Positions 1 to 7,555 of a stretch of 11,068 nt of DNA are shown one piece after another (positions within the stretch are counted from its first letter, which is position 1; every line of letters starts with the position of its first letter). The position numbers and the translations under genes were made by a program. This DNA comes from Alphaproteobacteria bacterium UBA3439 (GTDB lineage: Bacteria; Pseudomonadota; Alphaproteobacteria; Puniceispirillales; Puniceispirillaceae): the NCBI GenBank assembly GCA_002378605.1, contig DFSK01000007.1, forward strand, positions 7,915 to 18,982, read 5' to 3'. The notes beneath the pieces are model-generated. The model was not told the DNA's origin. It saw only the letters and a program-made list of their open reading frames with translations, and did not search any database.

Positions 1-956
1 CATTTAATATCAGCACGATATTGGTCATCAGGCTTTACCGGCGTGTCACAGGCAATCGTGGCCGATCCGCCCATGATGAGCTTGACCAGTTCACCACGGT
101 CAGCTGCCATGCGAACCGCTTGGCGAACACGAATGTCGGTAAAAGGAGCAACATCAGTACGGAACACCAGACCGCGCCAATTGCCGGTTGGCACTTCCAT
201 CATTTTGAATTTATTATTGCTGGCAAACATTGGCTTTTGCTGATTTGTCACCTTGTCCTCAAAGTGAATCTGTCCGCCAAGCAAGGCTTGTAAGCGTGCC
301 TGTCCATCACCAATTCCGATGATTTCCATCTTTGCAACGCCTGGCGCACCTTCCCAGTAATCCATATTGGCTTCGAGTTTGGAGGTGCCAGCAGCGTCAA
401 ATTTTACCAGCTTGAATGGGCCAGTGCCAATGCCTGATGCCGCGATGCTGTCACCCGACCCTTCTGGGATAATCCGCAAACGGTAATCCATCAGCTGAAG
501 CGGCAAATCGGCAAATGGTGTCGACAGTTTAAAGGTCACTGTTGACTTGTCCGGTGCTTCCATCTTTTCGATCATCTTGATGGCGGATCGCGCTGGCGAT
601 TTGTTTTCCGGATTCAGCACACGGTTGAATGTGTAAATGACGTCGCCGGAATCAAAAGCGCTGCCGTCGTGAAATTTAACGCCATCGCGCAATTTCAAGG
701 TCCATTCGGTAGCTTGTGAATTTGCTGACCATGAAACAGCGAGGTCTGGGCTTGGTGACCCCTTCATATCTGGTCGGATAAGGCGGCTCATCAGCTTTTC
801 CGTAATCTGCATGACACGGCCGCGTGATGCCGGATCAAGGCTGGATTTGTCGCCAAATCCATATTCATGGGCCTGTTTGAACGTGCCGCTTGGCGCGGCG
901 ATTGCGCCGCCACTAGCGAACATTATCAATGTTGCTGCAATAAGGTATTTTTTCAT
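1..956 (-). CDS. ABC transporter substrate-binding protein, family 5 (partial, 3' end outside window)
   Basis: This is a periplasmic solute-binding protein of the DppA/OppA (SBP_bac_5) family, which delivers peptides or other small solutes to an ABC importer. I translated 318 codons without a stop from ATG 956-954; the frame runs off the window, so the C-terminal part is missing (the family is usually about 500-540 residues). An AGGAGGA ribosome site lies just upstream. Residues 1-20 form a signal peptide (MKKYLIAATL... ending AIA, cleavage probably before Ala21). Family landmarks are LRDGVKFHDGSAF at about 89-101, GTGPFKL at 177-183, and DIRVRQAVRMAAD at 274-286, which is the usual FxDxRVRxAxxxAxDR region. 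Ligand specificity cannot be read from this. It is divergent from the S51 peptidase gene, so uptake of a peptide-like substrate is a reasonable inference. The permease and ATPase genes would lie to the left if the usual operon order holds. Confidence 0.9.
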   Translation of the reverse strand, partial: MKKYLIAATLIMFASGGAIAAPSGTFKQAHEYGFGDKSSLDPASRGRVMQITEKLMSRLIRPDMKGSPSPDLAVSWSANSQATEWTLKLRDGVKFHDGSAFDSGDVIYTFNRVLNPENKSPARSAIKMIEKMEAPDKSTVTFKLSTPFADLPLQLMDYRLRIIPEGSGDSIAASGIGTGPFKLVKFDAAGTSKLEANMDYWEGAPGVAKMEIIGIGDGQARLQALLGGQIHFEDKVTNQQKPMFASNNKFKMMEVPTGNWRGLVFRTDVAPFTDIRVRQAVRMAADRGELVKLIMGGSATIACDTPVKPDDQYRADIK

Positions 957-1291
957 TGCCAGTTCCTCCTCGTGATGCAGCGCCGTCATGACCGCAATGG
1001 ATCAGGGCCTGCTTTATGACTATGCAGACGGGCAGTCGACCGACAGCCTCTTGCTTTACCCAGTTATTTGCAGGCAAGTATGGATTTACCATGAATTGAT
1101 AACAAATATAATTTGCAAATAAATACATTCGGATAACGTATAGGTTTTATTTTTTAATTCGGATTGCCTATTCAGAAAAAACTGCTCAAACTAGTTTTGT
1201 TCGCGTGACTCAGTGACAGCCAAAGCGGTAGGCGCAACGCGCTGCCAAAGCTGCTGGATGACGGGAACCAAAGCCAGATTTGGGGAGTGAC
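957..1291. promoter_or_regulatory. Divergent regulatory spacer with 30-bp-period direct repeat and palindrome
   Basis: This 335-bp spacer separates the leftward binding-protein gene from the rightward peptidase gene and must hold promoters for both. Its middle (about 1090-1190) is clearly AT-rich. ATTCGGAT occurs at 1127-1134 and again at 1157-1164, exactly 30 bp apart, and each copy is followed by four bases and TA. A perfect palindrome, ATTTGCAAAT, is at 1111-1120, and GATAAC occurs at 1098-1103 and 1132-1137. I could not assign clean -35/-10 pairs. The small reading frames here have no ribosome site or family resemblance and I do not call them. Confidence 0.5.
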
Positions 1292-2038
1292 ATGAGTGGG
1301 CTGGTTCAGATATTTGCCGTTGGTGGCGGTGGGTTTACCCATGCGCAAGATGGTGCTGGCAATGATGCGCTGCTTGAAGACCGTCTGCTGGCGTTGGTTG
1401 GGCCTGTTGCCAAGCTGAAGATCGGCTATATCGGCCACGCCAATAATGATAGGGCGGATCGTCTCACGGCTTTTTATTCGCGTTTTGCGGGCTGTGCGCG
1501 GACAACGCATTTGCCGATAACGGCAGAGGCGGGGATGGCGCAGGATTTTTTGCAAGATTTGGATATTCTTTATGTCGGCGGGGGCACGACAACGGCAATG
1601 TTATCACATTGGCGCAACGCCGGCATTGCCGATTTATTGGTGGCGGCGGTGCGTCGGGGGCTTGTCGCATCCGGGGTTAGTGCCGGAGGGATTTGCTGGT
1701 TTTCCGACTTGCTGTTGAAAACCGAAGATGATTGTTTTGAACAGCATGAGGGGTTGGGACTTGTTGCGGGAAGTGCCTGTCCGCATTTCAGCAGCGAGCC
1801 AGACCGGAAACAGGCGTTTGAAACAGCGGTTGCCAGTCGACAATTGCAATCGGGAATCGCCATTGATGATGGTGTTGGCGTTCATATTATTGATGGCGTT
1901 GTTGCCGAGATCGTGTGCGCTCGCGGCGGCGGCGAATCTGCTTATTTAATAATGCCGGATGGTGAAATGAATGCCCATCAGCCGCTAGCGCGTGGACACA
2001 GGCTTGGGATGGGATTAGCAAACGGGGATAGCATATGA
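1292..2038 (+). CDS. Peptidase family S51 protein (peptidase E / cyanophycinase-like)
   Basis: This is a 248-residue cytoplasmic serine hydrolase of the S51 family. Its members include alpha-aspartyl dipeptidase PepE, which cleaves dipeptides with N-terminal Asp, and cyanophycinase. The nucleophile elbow is GVSAGGICW with Ser130. The oxyanion/strand segment ILYVGGGTT is at 92-100, and CPHFSSEPDR at 163-172 supplies the expected catalytic His165. The length fits PepE-like proteins (about 230-250). I chose ATG 1292 because GGGGAG at 1282-1287 is placed as its ribosome site; a TTG at 1280 in the same frame would put the start inside or upstream of that site. The stop overlaps the next gene's start (ATGA, 2035-2038), so the two are probably translated together. 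Divergence from a peptide-type binding protein suggests it hydrolyses an imported conjugate; the actual substrate is unknown. Confidence 0.86.
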   Translation: MSGLVQIFAVGGGGFTHAQDGAGNDALLEDRLLALVGPVAKLKIGYIGHANNDRADRLTAFYSRFAGCARTTHLPITAEAGMAQDFLQDLDILYVGGGTTTAMLSHWRNAGIADLLVAAVRRGLVASGVSAGGICWFSDLLLKTEDDCFEQHEGLGLVAGSACPHFSSEPDRKQAFETAVASRQLQSGIAIDDGVGVHIIDGVVAEIVCARGGGESAYLIMPDGEMNAHQPLARGHRLGMGLANGDSI

Positions 2039-3588
2039 GGCAAAGTGAAGGGTCGGGTCGGTCAAGAACGGGACGCATTAGACGCGACAAGAGCGCTGCT
2101 GATAGCCCTGCCGAAAGCCTTGGCGGCAAACGCATTATTGGCTTGGGGCGAGGCCATGGCCCGCTGCATGATACTGATATGGTCGCGATTCATGAGGCGG
2201 CTCTGGCAGTGCTTGCGAAAACCGGCCTTGGTGATGCCTCGCCAATTGTTGTTGATCTTGTTGTGGCCGCTGGCGGCACGTTTGATGCGCGTGGCCGGTT
2301 ATTGTTTCCACCGGATTTGGTGATGGCTGCGCTTGCCGGTTTGCGGCGGGATATCACGCTATATGGGCGCGCCGGTGTTAATGACATGGTTCTATCGTCG
2401 GGGGCGGTTCATGTTGGCACCGGTGGAGCTTCACCATTAATCTTTGATGGGGTGATGGGCAGATACCGCGAATCCAACCTTTTGGATCTTTATGATGCCG
2501 CGCGGCTTGTTGATAGGCTTGAGCATATTCATTTCCTCAGCCGACCGGTTGTCGCCCGCGATATGCCAGATGTGCGTCATCTTGATGTGAATACTGCCTT
2601 TGCCTGTCTTTCTGGTACGGTAAAGCATGTTTTCACCAGCGCCTCGTCACCCGATTCGGTAGAGGATATTGCAACCATCTGTTATCAGATTGCCGGATCC
2701 CAAACGGCGTTTCGCGACAAACCGTTTCTGTCGTTGAATGTCAATCATGTTGTGCCACCATTGCGGTTTGATCCAATTGCGCTTGACGTGATGGTCGAAG
2801 CGGTGCGCTGCGGCATTCCGGTGATGGTCAATTGTTTTGGCCAGCTTGGCGCCTCAAGTCCGGTAACGATTGCCGGCTGTGTGACGCAAACAATTGCCGA
2901 AACTCTTGCGGGAATGGTGATCGCCTGGCTGGTTGATCCGGATGCGCTTGCGGTTTTTGGCCCACGCCCGATGATTACCGATCTGCGAACCGGCGGAATG
3001 GCTGGTGGCAGTGGTGAACAGGCATTGCTGACCGCAGCCGCCATTCAGATGGCACGCTTTTACCAGCTTTCCTCATCAACAATCGCGGGCGCTACCGATA
3101 GCAAAAGTCCGGACGCGCAAAGTGGTTTTGAAAAATGTCTGAATGTCTCGCAGACGGTTCAGGCAGGGGCCAATATAATCACCCAGGCCTGCGGTGCACA
3201 GGCTGGCCTGATGGGGCTATCGCTTGCAGCACTGGTTATTGATAATGACATGTTGGGAAGCATTCTGCGCGCCAGTGGCACTGTTGCAGTATCGCCTGAA
3301 ACGATTGCTCTGGAATCGATCGATCGGGTGGCGCTTGGCGTTGGCCATTTTCTTGGTGAGCCGGAAACCTATGCACGGATGCATTCAGATTTTCTTTATC
3401 CGAAAACTGCTGATCGCCTCGGCATAGAGGCATGGGAGGAAGCGGGTAGCCCTGATATTCGCGATCGCGCGCATGAACGGGTCAAGACGATTCTTGACGA
3501 TCATCACCCGACTTACATTGACGCAGAAAGCGAAATGATATTGCGCAAGACGCTTCCCATCTTGCTGCCGCCAAGAGATCAGGCCTAA
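2035..3588 (+). CDS. MttB-superfamily (trimethylamine methyltransferase-like) protein, non-pyrrolysine
   Basis: The 517-residue product belongs to the MttB/trimethylamine:corrinoid methyltransferase family (TIM barrel). Characterised members move a methyl group from a quaternary amine such as trimethylamine, glycine betaine, proline betaine or carnitine to a corrinoid protein. Support comes from the N-terminal IHEAALAVLAKTGL (52-65), HVGTGGASP (126-134), VNCFGQLGASSPVT (265-278), GGMAGGSGEQALL (330-342) and TDSKSPDAQSGFEK (354-367), the conserved region near the Pyl site of archaeal MttB. No in-frame TAG occurs, so pyrrolysine is not used, as in the MtgB-type branch. The first 30 residues are basic and Ser/Gly-rich. 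Translation probably couples to the S51 gene through ATGA, with GGGGAT upstream. No corrinoid-binding protein or reactivase lies in the window, so the methyl acceptor and the substrate are open. Its stop overlaps the convergent LysR gene by 4 bp. Confidence 0.9.
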   Translation: MRQSEGSGRSRTGRIRRDKSAADSPAESLGGKRIIGLGRGHGPLHDTDMVAIHEAALAVLAKTGLGDASPIVVDLVVAAGGTFDARGRLLFPPDLVMAALAGLRRDITLYGRAGVNDMVLSSGAVHVGTGGASPLIFDGVMGRYRESNLLDLYDAARLVDRLEHIHFLSRPVVARDMPDVRHLDVNTAFACLSGTVKHVFTSASSPDSVEDIATICYQIAGSQTAFRDKPFLSLNVNHVVPPLRFDPIALDVMVEAVRCGIPVMVNCFGQLGASSPVTIAGCVTQTIAETLAGMVIAWLVDPDALAVFGPRPMITDLRTGGMAGGSGEQALLTAAAIQMARFYQLSSSTIAGATDSKSPDAQSGFEKCLNVSQTVQAGANIITQACGAQAGLMGLSLAALVIDNDMLGSILRASGTVAVSPETIALESIDRVALGVGHFLGEPETYARMHSDFLYPKTADRLGIEAWEEAGSPDIRDRAHERVKTILDDHHPTYIDAESEMILRKTLPILLPPRDQA

Positions 3589-4499
3589 GGCGCGGATTTG
3601 ATGATTGGGTCATTTTTGAAAGCTGTGATTATGGCATCTGCCAATTGTCTTGTTTCCTGTGTCATCATGTCAACGCCACGGGTAATGATGGCAATGTTAT
3701 ATTTCATATTCTGCACAATTGGCCGGATCACAACGCCACCTGACGCAACTGACATGCGTGCCGAAAACGGATCAACAATGGCCGGAACACCAGCCTCGCG
3801 GACCAGCGCAGCACCAGCTAGAACATTGGCAACACTATAGCGCGCATTGCTCTGGAATTTTTCGGCGAGATTGGCGTCCATGCCCTGCATTTCAAGCGGG
3901 TAGACGCTGCCAAATGTCACAAATTCTATCTGTCCGGCAACATCCTTTAAATCGATGGGGTCTTTTGACTTTGCCAGAAAATGGTCTTCAGGGATCAAGG
4001 CGACATAATTCACCATGGTCTGGTAAAGGATATCTACACCTACATAAGGCGGCGATCGCGAGACAATGCCAAGATCGAATTGCTGCAGCCGGATGGCGTC
4101 GACGATGGCAGGTGTGTTGTGCGTATAGATAATCGAATGAGTCGTGTCATCCTGCATGCGCATCTGGCCAAGAACACGCGGCAAAAGCGATGTCGAAAAT
4201 GTTGGAATGACACCGATTGAAATCTTGCCAACCGCCTTTTTGCGAATTGACGCTGCCAGATCATCGAGCCGTTCAATATTGAGAAAAGTACTTTCAACTG
4301 CCAAATGAAAGCGTCGCGCCTCGACCGTCGCGATAATGCCGCGCCCCTGACGGACAAACAGGGCAAAACCAAGATTTAATTCAAGGTCGCGAATAAGGCG
4401 CGTGACACTTGGTTGTGAGACCAGCATCTGTTTTGCAGCAGCGGTGATCGAACCGGTTTGCATAACCGCGTTAAAGGCCTTGAGTTGTCGAAAATTCAT
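3585..4499 (-). CDS. LysR-type transcriptional regulator
   Basis: This 304-residue DNA-binding regulator most likely controls the divergent 4617-9049 operon and its own gene. The N-terminal winged helix-turn-helix is textbook: MNFRQLKAFNAVMQTGSITA, then SQPSVTRLIRDLE at about 28-40, followed by LGFALFVRQGRG. The linker helix and the effector-binding domain (from about residue 85, KAVGKISIGVIPTFSTS) complete a normal-length LTTR. I chose ATG 4499-4497 because TAGGGGG lies just upstream; a TTG at 4520 in the same frame would start seven codons earlier and lacks a better site. The N-terminus resembles regulators of the NocR/OccR type, but the inducer cannot be read. The gene ends tail-to-tail with the methyltransferase gene, sharing CTAA (3585-3588), so no intrinsic terminator separates them. 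Confidence 0.95.
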   Translation of the reverse strand: MNFRQLKAFNAVMQTGSITAAAKQMLVSQPSVTRLIRDLELNLGFALFVRQGRGIIATVEARRFHLAVESTFLNIERLDDLAASIRKKAVGKISIGVIPTFSTSLLPRVLGQMRMQDDTTHSIIYTHNTPAIVDAIRLQQFDLGIVSRSPPYVGVDILYQTMVNYVALIPEDHFLAKSKDPIDLKDVAGQIEFVTFGSVYPLEMQGMDANLAEKFQSNARYSVANVLAGAALVREAGVPAIVDPFSARMSVASGGVVIRPIVQNMKYNIAIITRGVDMMTQETRQLADAIITAFKNDPIIKSAP

Positions 4500-4616
4500 C
4501 TTGCCCCCTATTTGGGTCAATCATACCTTTTTTCTATCAATTCATCCAATAATTATATTTGCCTAATGATTAAGCTGGCTGATAGCGTTTGTTGATAGTT
4601 TTGACTGGGGTAGGCA
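4500..4616. promoter_or_regulatory. Divergent LysR operator/promoter region with three TGATAG-type half-sites
   Basis: This 117-bp spacer lies between the LysR gene and the operon it faces, the standard location for an LTTR operator. CTATCAA at 4534-4540 is the exact reverse complement of TTGATAG at 4592-4598, and a third near-copy, CTGATAG, is at 4579-4585; the two rightward copies are 13 bp apart. An odd palindrome TAATgATTA is at 4564-4572. On the minus strand TATAAT (complement of 4552-4557) is a perfect -10 hexamer for the LysR gene, which would put CTATCAA just downstream of it and allow autorepression. I found no convincing -35 on either strand. GGGGTAGG before 4617 is the ribosome site of the oxidase gene. 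Confidence 0.5.
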
Positions 4617-5795
4617 TTGGGCAAACAATTATTTTCTGTCGCTGAGGCAAGGCAAGCCGCAAAACGGCGCCTGCCACGCATGATGTTTGATTTCATTGAT
4701 GGTGCGTCGGGAGATGAATCATTGCGTGATCTCAATTCAGCAATGATTGATCATATCAGATTAATGCCCCGCGTTCTGATTGATGTTTCCGAGCGCGCTA
4801 TGTCGACGTCTATTCTAGGACAGGAAACAGGCCTTCCCTTCGGCATCGCGCCAATGGGTATGTGCGCTTTGTCATGGCCAAGGGCTGATTTCAGCCTGGC
4901 GCGTGAAGCGGCGAAGCGGCGCATCCCTTTATGTGTGTCAACGGCTTCGTCGATGGCGCTTGAACAGGTGATCCAGCTGGCCGAGGGTCACGCTTGGTTT
5001 CAGCTTTATGCTGATCAGTCAAATGGGTTTGTTGATGAATTGATCGACCGCGCCATTGCTGCCGATTATAAAGTGCTGATTCTGACCGTTGATGTGCCAA
5101 TCCCGTCAGTGCGGACACGCGACAAGCGCAACGGGTTTTCCTTTCCGATGGGCTGGGGCGCGTCACAGATATGGGATTTTGTCAGCCATCCCCGATGGTC
5201 ACTTGAAACTGTGCTTCACGGTATCCGGCATCAGATGCCACAGCCGATGAACTATGCCACATCAAGCCAGGAGACAACCTTTGTGCGGAATGCCAGCAGG
5301 GCAGGCGCTGACTGGCAATTTCTCGCAGCTTTGCGTGACCGCTGGCCGGGCAAGCTGGTGGTCAAAGGGGTGCAATCGGTCGAGGACGCGTTGCGCATAA
5401 AGACAATCGGTGCGGATGCAATTTATGTGTCAAACCATGGCGGCCGCCAGCTTAATGCCGCACCGGTGGCCATTGACTCGCTTGTCGAAATCCGCAACGC
5501 GGTTGGTGGCGCTTTTCCGTTGATTTTTGATGGCGGTATCCGCAATGGCGAACATGTTGTTAAAGCGCTGGCTGTTGGGGCAGATTTTGTCATGCTGGGT
5601 CGCAGTGTGATGTATGGCCTTGGGGCCGGCGGCGCAGTCGGTCTTGGGCAAATTCTAGATTTGATTGAGGCCGAAGCCAGTTCGGTGATGGGTTTGCTTG
5701 GCTGCCGAAATATTGCCGAATTGGGCGCTACGAATTTGGCTGGCAATTATGAAGGATTGATGTTGCGAACGATGCTGGAAAGGGCTGCCGAATGA
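4617..5795 (+). CDS. FMN-dependent alpha-hydroxy-acid oxidase/dehydrogenase (LldD / glycolate oxidase / MdlB family)
   Basis: The 392-residue enzyme oxidises an L-2-hydroxyacid to a 2-oxoacid using FMN, passing electrons to O2 or the respiratory chain. Family residues seen are IAPMGM (78-82), FQLYADQ (128-134, Tyr131), LTVDVPIPSVRTRDKRNG (156-173), FMN-contacting Lys250 (VVKGVQS), catalytic His274 and substrate-binding Arg277 (SNHGGRQL), DGGIRNG (305-311) and phosphate-binding GR at 328-329. The start is TTG: an in-frame TAG at 4611 rules out anything earlier, GGGGTAGG lies just upstream, and the next ATG (codon 22) would remove conserved N-terminal sequence. The Tyr that binds substrate carboxylate in glycolate oxidase (Tyr24) aligns with Phe26 in MMFDFIDGASGDE, so the substrate preference may be shifted. 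It is first in the operon and overlaps the next gene by ATGA. Confidence 0.94.
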   Translation: MGKQLFSVAEARQAAKRRLPRMMFDFIDGASGDESLRDLNSAMIDHIRLMPRVLIDVSERAMSTSILGQETGLPFGIAPMGMCALSWPRADFSLAREAAKRRIPLCVSTASSMALEQVIQLAEGHAWFQLYADQSNGFVDELIDRAIAADYKVLILTVDVPIPSVRTRDKRNGFSFPMGWGASQIWDFVSHPRWSLETVLHGIRHQMPQPMNYATSSQETTFVRNASRAGADWQFLAALRDRWPGKLVVKGVQSVEDALRIKTIGADAIYVSNHGGRQLNAAPVAIDSLVEIRNAVGGAFPLIFDGGIRNGEHVVKALAVGADFVMLGRSVMYGLGAGGAVGLGQILDLIEAEASSVMGLLGCRNIAELGATNLAGNYEGLMLRTMLERAAE

Positions 5796-7534
5796 CGCCA
5801 ACCAAAAAGATACGGGGCGGCGCATTGCTTGCGCGTGCCTTGCAGGAAAAGGGCGTTGAACATGTGTTCACCTTGTCAGGCGGGTTTTGCAATCCTGCGC
5901 TTGAAGGGTTTATGGAATGCCAGATGAAGGTGATCAATTGTCCGCATGAACAGGTGGCAGGACATTTTGCCGATGGCCATGCGCGGATCACGCGCAAACC
6001 TGCGGTCTGTCTTGTCGGGCCGGAGGGATTTGCAAATGCTGTGCCAGCGATGATGGAAGCGTGGGGCGAACGTTCACCGGTGATTTTTGTGACCGGATCC
6101 AGCACATTGAAACGTCAAGGTGCAGGCGGCTTTAAAGAAATTGACGATGTCGCGATCGCTGCGCCGCTGACGAAATATAGCGCCACCATAACCGATGGCG
6201 AGCGCATCAATGAATTTGTTGACCGCGCTGTCAAAATTGCGACCAACGGCTATCCCGGTGCGGTGCATCTTAGCCTGCCGGTTGATATTATGTTTTCCCA
6301 TTTTGCCGAAGATGCCGGCCGCGCTGAGCGGCCGTTTGATCTGACCATGCAACTACCTGCGCGGGCATGGCCAGAACCTGCACGTCTTCAGCAGGTGCTG
6401 AAAAAGCTCAACGCTGCCAAACGGCCAGTTTTGATTGGTGGGCATGGTGTCTGGTGGGCCAAGGCCGAGACAATGCTTGAAGAGGCCGGCCGTCTGCTTG
6501 GCATTCCGGTATTTAACATCCCCTATCATCAAAAACTGCTTGGTGAAGAATGCGAAGCCTATATGGGGCTTGCCGATATTCATCAATATCACCCTTCTGC
6601 CGATGCGTTTCGTGACGCTGATCTGGTGCTGATGGTTGGTGGCCGACTTGATAATCAGATGAATTTTGGCAATCCGCCATTATTTCCGTCCAGCGCCGAA
6701 CTGGTATGTGTGAATGGATCGCATGAAGAAATAGAGTTTAACCGCGCGGCTGATTTTGCCTTGCTATGTGATCCGGCTGCGTTTCTGGAAGCATTGGTTG
6801 CGCATCAGCAGAATCCCGATTTCCGCCTGCCGCGCGATTGGTATGATTTAAACCGGCAATGGCGCGCTGACTGGGTTGAGCGGATGCTTGCTGACCTCGA
6901 TCATGAAACTGCCCAACCGGCATTTGATGGCCGGATTCATCCCTTGCAACTGGCGCTTGATGTGCAGGCCGCGATGCGCGATGGTGATTGGCTGGTGATT
7001 GATGGTGGCAATACGCATTTCTGGTCAGAAATCGCAGTGAATATTGCCGGGTTTCAGGGCAGAAAGCTTGGCGGGATTCTTCATCCGGGCACCTTCAGCC
7101 TTTTGGGTGTAGGCGTGTCGTTTGCGGTGTCGGCAAAGAATGTTGACCCTAGCCGTAATGTTGTGCTGATCAGCGGTGATGGTGCCTTTCTGTCAGGGGG
7201 ACTGTCGATTGAGGCGGCCTTTCAAGAAGACCGCCCAATCGTTGTTGTGATTGATAATAATGGCGGGCTTGACTGTATTTCCCAGCAGCAGGAAAGGCTA
7301 TTTGCCAGCGGCACCCATTATGCCACCGATTTCCGCGATATTCCGTTTCACGCGATGTTTGAGGGGCTTGGGGGGCATGGTGAATTGGTCACGCAGCGCG
7401 AGGATATTATTCCCGCGGTGCAGCGCGCCATGGCCAGCGGCAAGACGGCTTGCGTGAATGTTAAAGTGAAGGGTGTGATTAGCCCAATTGTTTTGGCGAC
7501 CACATCAAAACGCGACAAGGCGTCAATTGAGTAA
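5792..7534 (+). CDS. Thiamine diphosphate-dependent decarboxylase/lyase (acetolactate synthase / benzoylformate decarboxylase fold)
   Basis: The 580-residue cytoplasmic enzyme has the three-domain ThDP fold: an N-terminal pyrimidine-binding domain, a middle domain (about 190-350) and a C-terminal pyrophosphate-binding domain. The ThDP-activating glutamate is Glu53 in CPHEQVAGHFADGHAR. The Mg/ThDP motif is GDG at 462-464 followed by NN at 489-490, the correct GDG-X24-NN spacing. The presence of Glu53 argues against glyoxylate carboligase, which lacks it. The protein could be a 2-oxoacid decarboxylase, a carboligase or a 2-hydroxyacyl-CoA lyase/oxalyl-CoA decarboxylase relative; sequence alone does not decide. 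It starts at ATG 5792 inside the oxidase stop (ATGA), so it probably consumes the 2-oxoacid made by the oxidase, as MdlB and MdlC do in the mandelate pathway. That pairing is inference. Confidence 0.92.
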   Translation: MTPTKKIRGGALLARALQEKGVEHVFTLSGGFCNPALEGFMECQMKVINCPHEQVAGHFADGHARITRKPAVCLVGPEGFANAVPAMMEAWGERSPVIFVTGSSTLKRQGAGGFKEIDDVAIAAPLTKYSATITDGERINEFVDRAVKIATNGYPGAVHLSLPVDIMFSHFAEDAGRAERPFDLTMQLPARAWPEPARLQQVLKKLNAAKRPVLIGGHGVWWAKAETMLEEAGRLLGIPVFNIPYHQKLLGEECEAYMGLADIHQYHPSADAFRDADLVLMVGGRLDNQMNFGNPPLFPSSAELVCVNGSHEEIEFNRAADFALLCDPAAFLEALVAHQQNPDFRLPRDWYDLNRQWRADWVERMLADLDHETAQPAFDGRIHPLQLALDVQAAMRDGDWLVIDGGNTHFWSEIAVNIAGFQGRKLGGILHPGTFSLLGVGVSFAVSAKNVDPSRNVVLISGDGAFLSGGLSIEAAFQEDRPIVVVIDNNGGLDCISQQQERLFASGTHYATDFRDIPFHAMFEGLGGHGELVTQREDIIPAVQRAMASGKTACVNVKVKGVISPIVLATTSKRDKASIE

Positions 7535-7555
7535 TCTTTATCAAGGGGGAAGGTA

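Noticed and set aside
913..1128. 71-codon minus-strand frame covering the start of the binding-protein gene and its leader
   Set aside because: It overlaps the signal-peptide region in another frame and the rest lies in the regulatory spacer; no ribosome site or family features.
1280..1291. TTG start for the S51 peptidase at 1280
   Set aside because: The GGGGAG ribosome site lies between this TTG and ATG 1292, so it serves the ATG.
1172..1555. 127-codon minus-strand frame over the spacer and the S51 gene 5' part
   Set aside because: Antisense to a well-supported S51 gene, with low-complexity Ser-rich sequence; a shadow frame.
4500..4520. TTG start for the LysR protein at 4520
   Set aside because: TAGGGGG sits just before ATG 4499, and LysR proteins normally begin a few residues before the helix-turn-helix, as they do from that ATG.
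5792..7534. Glyoxylate carboligase (Gcl) partner for a glycolate oxidase
   Set aside because: Gcl lacks the ThDP-activating glutamate, which is present here as Glu53.
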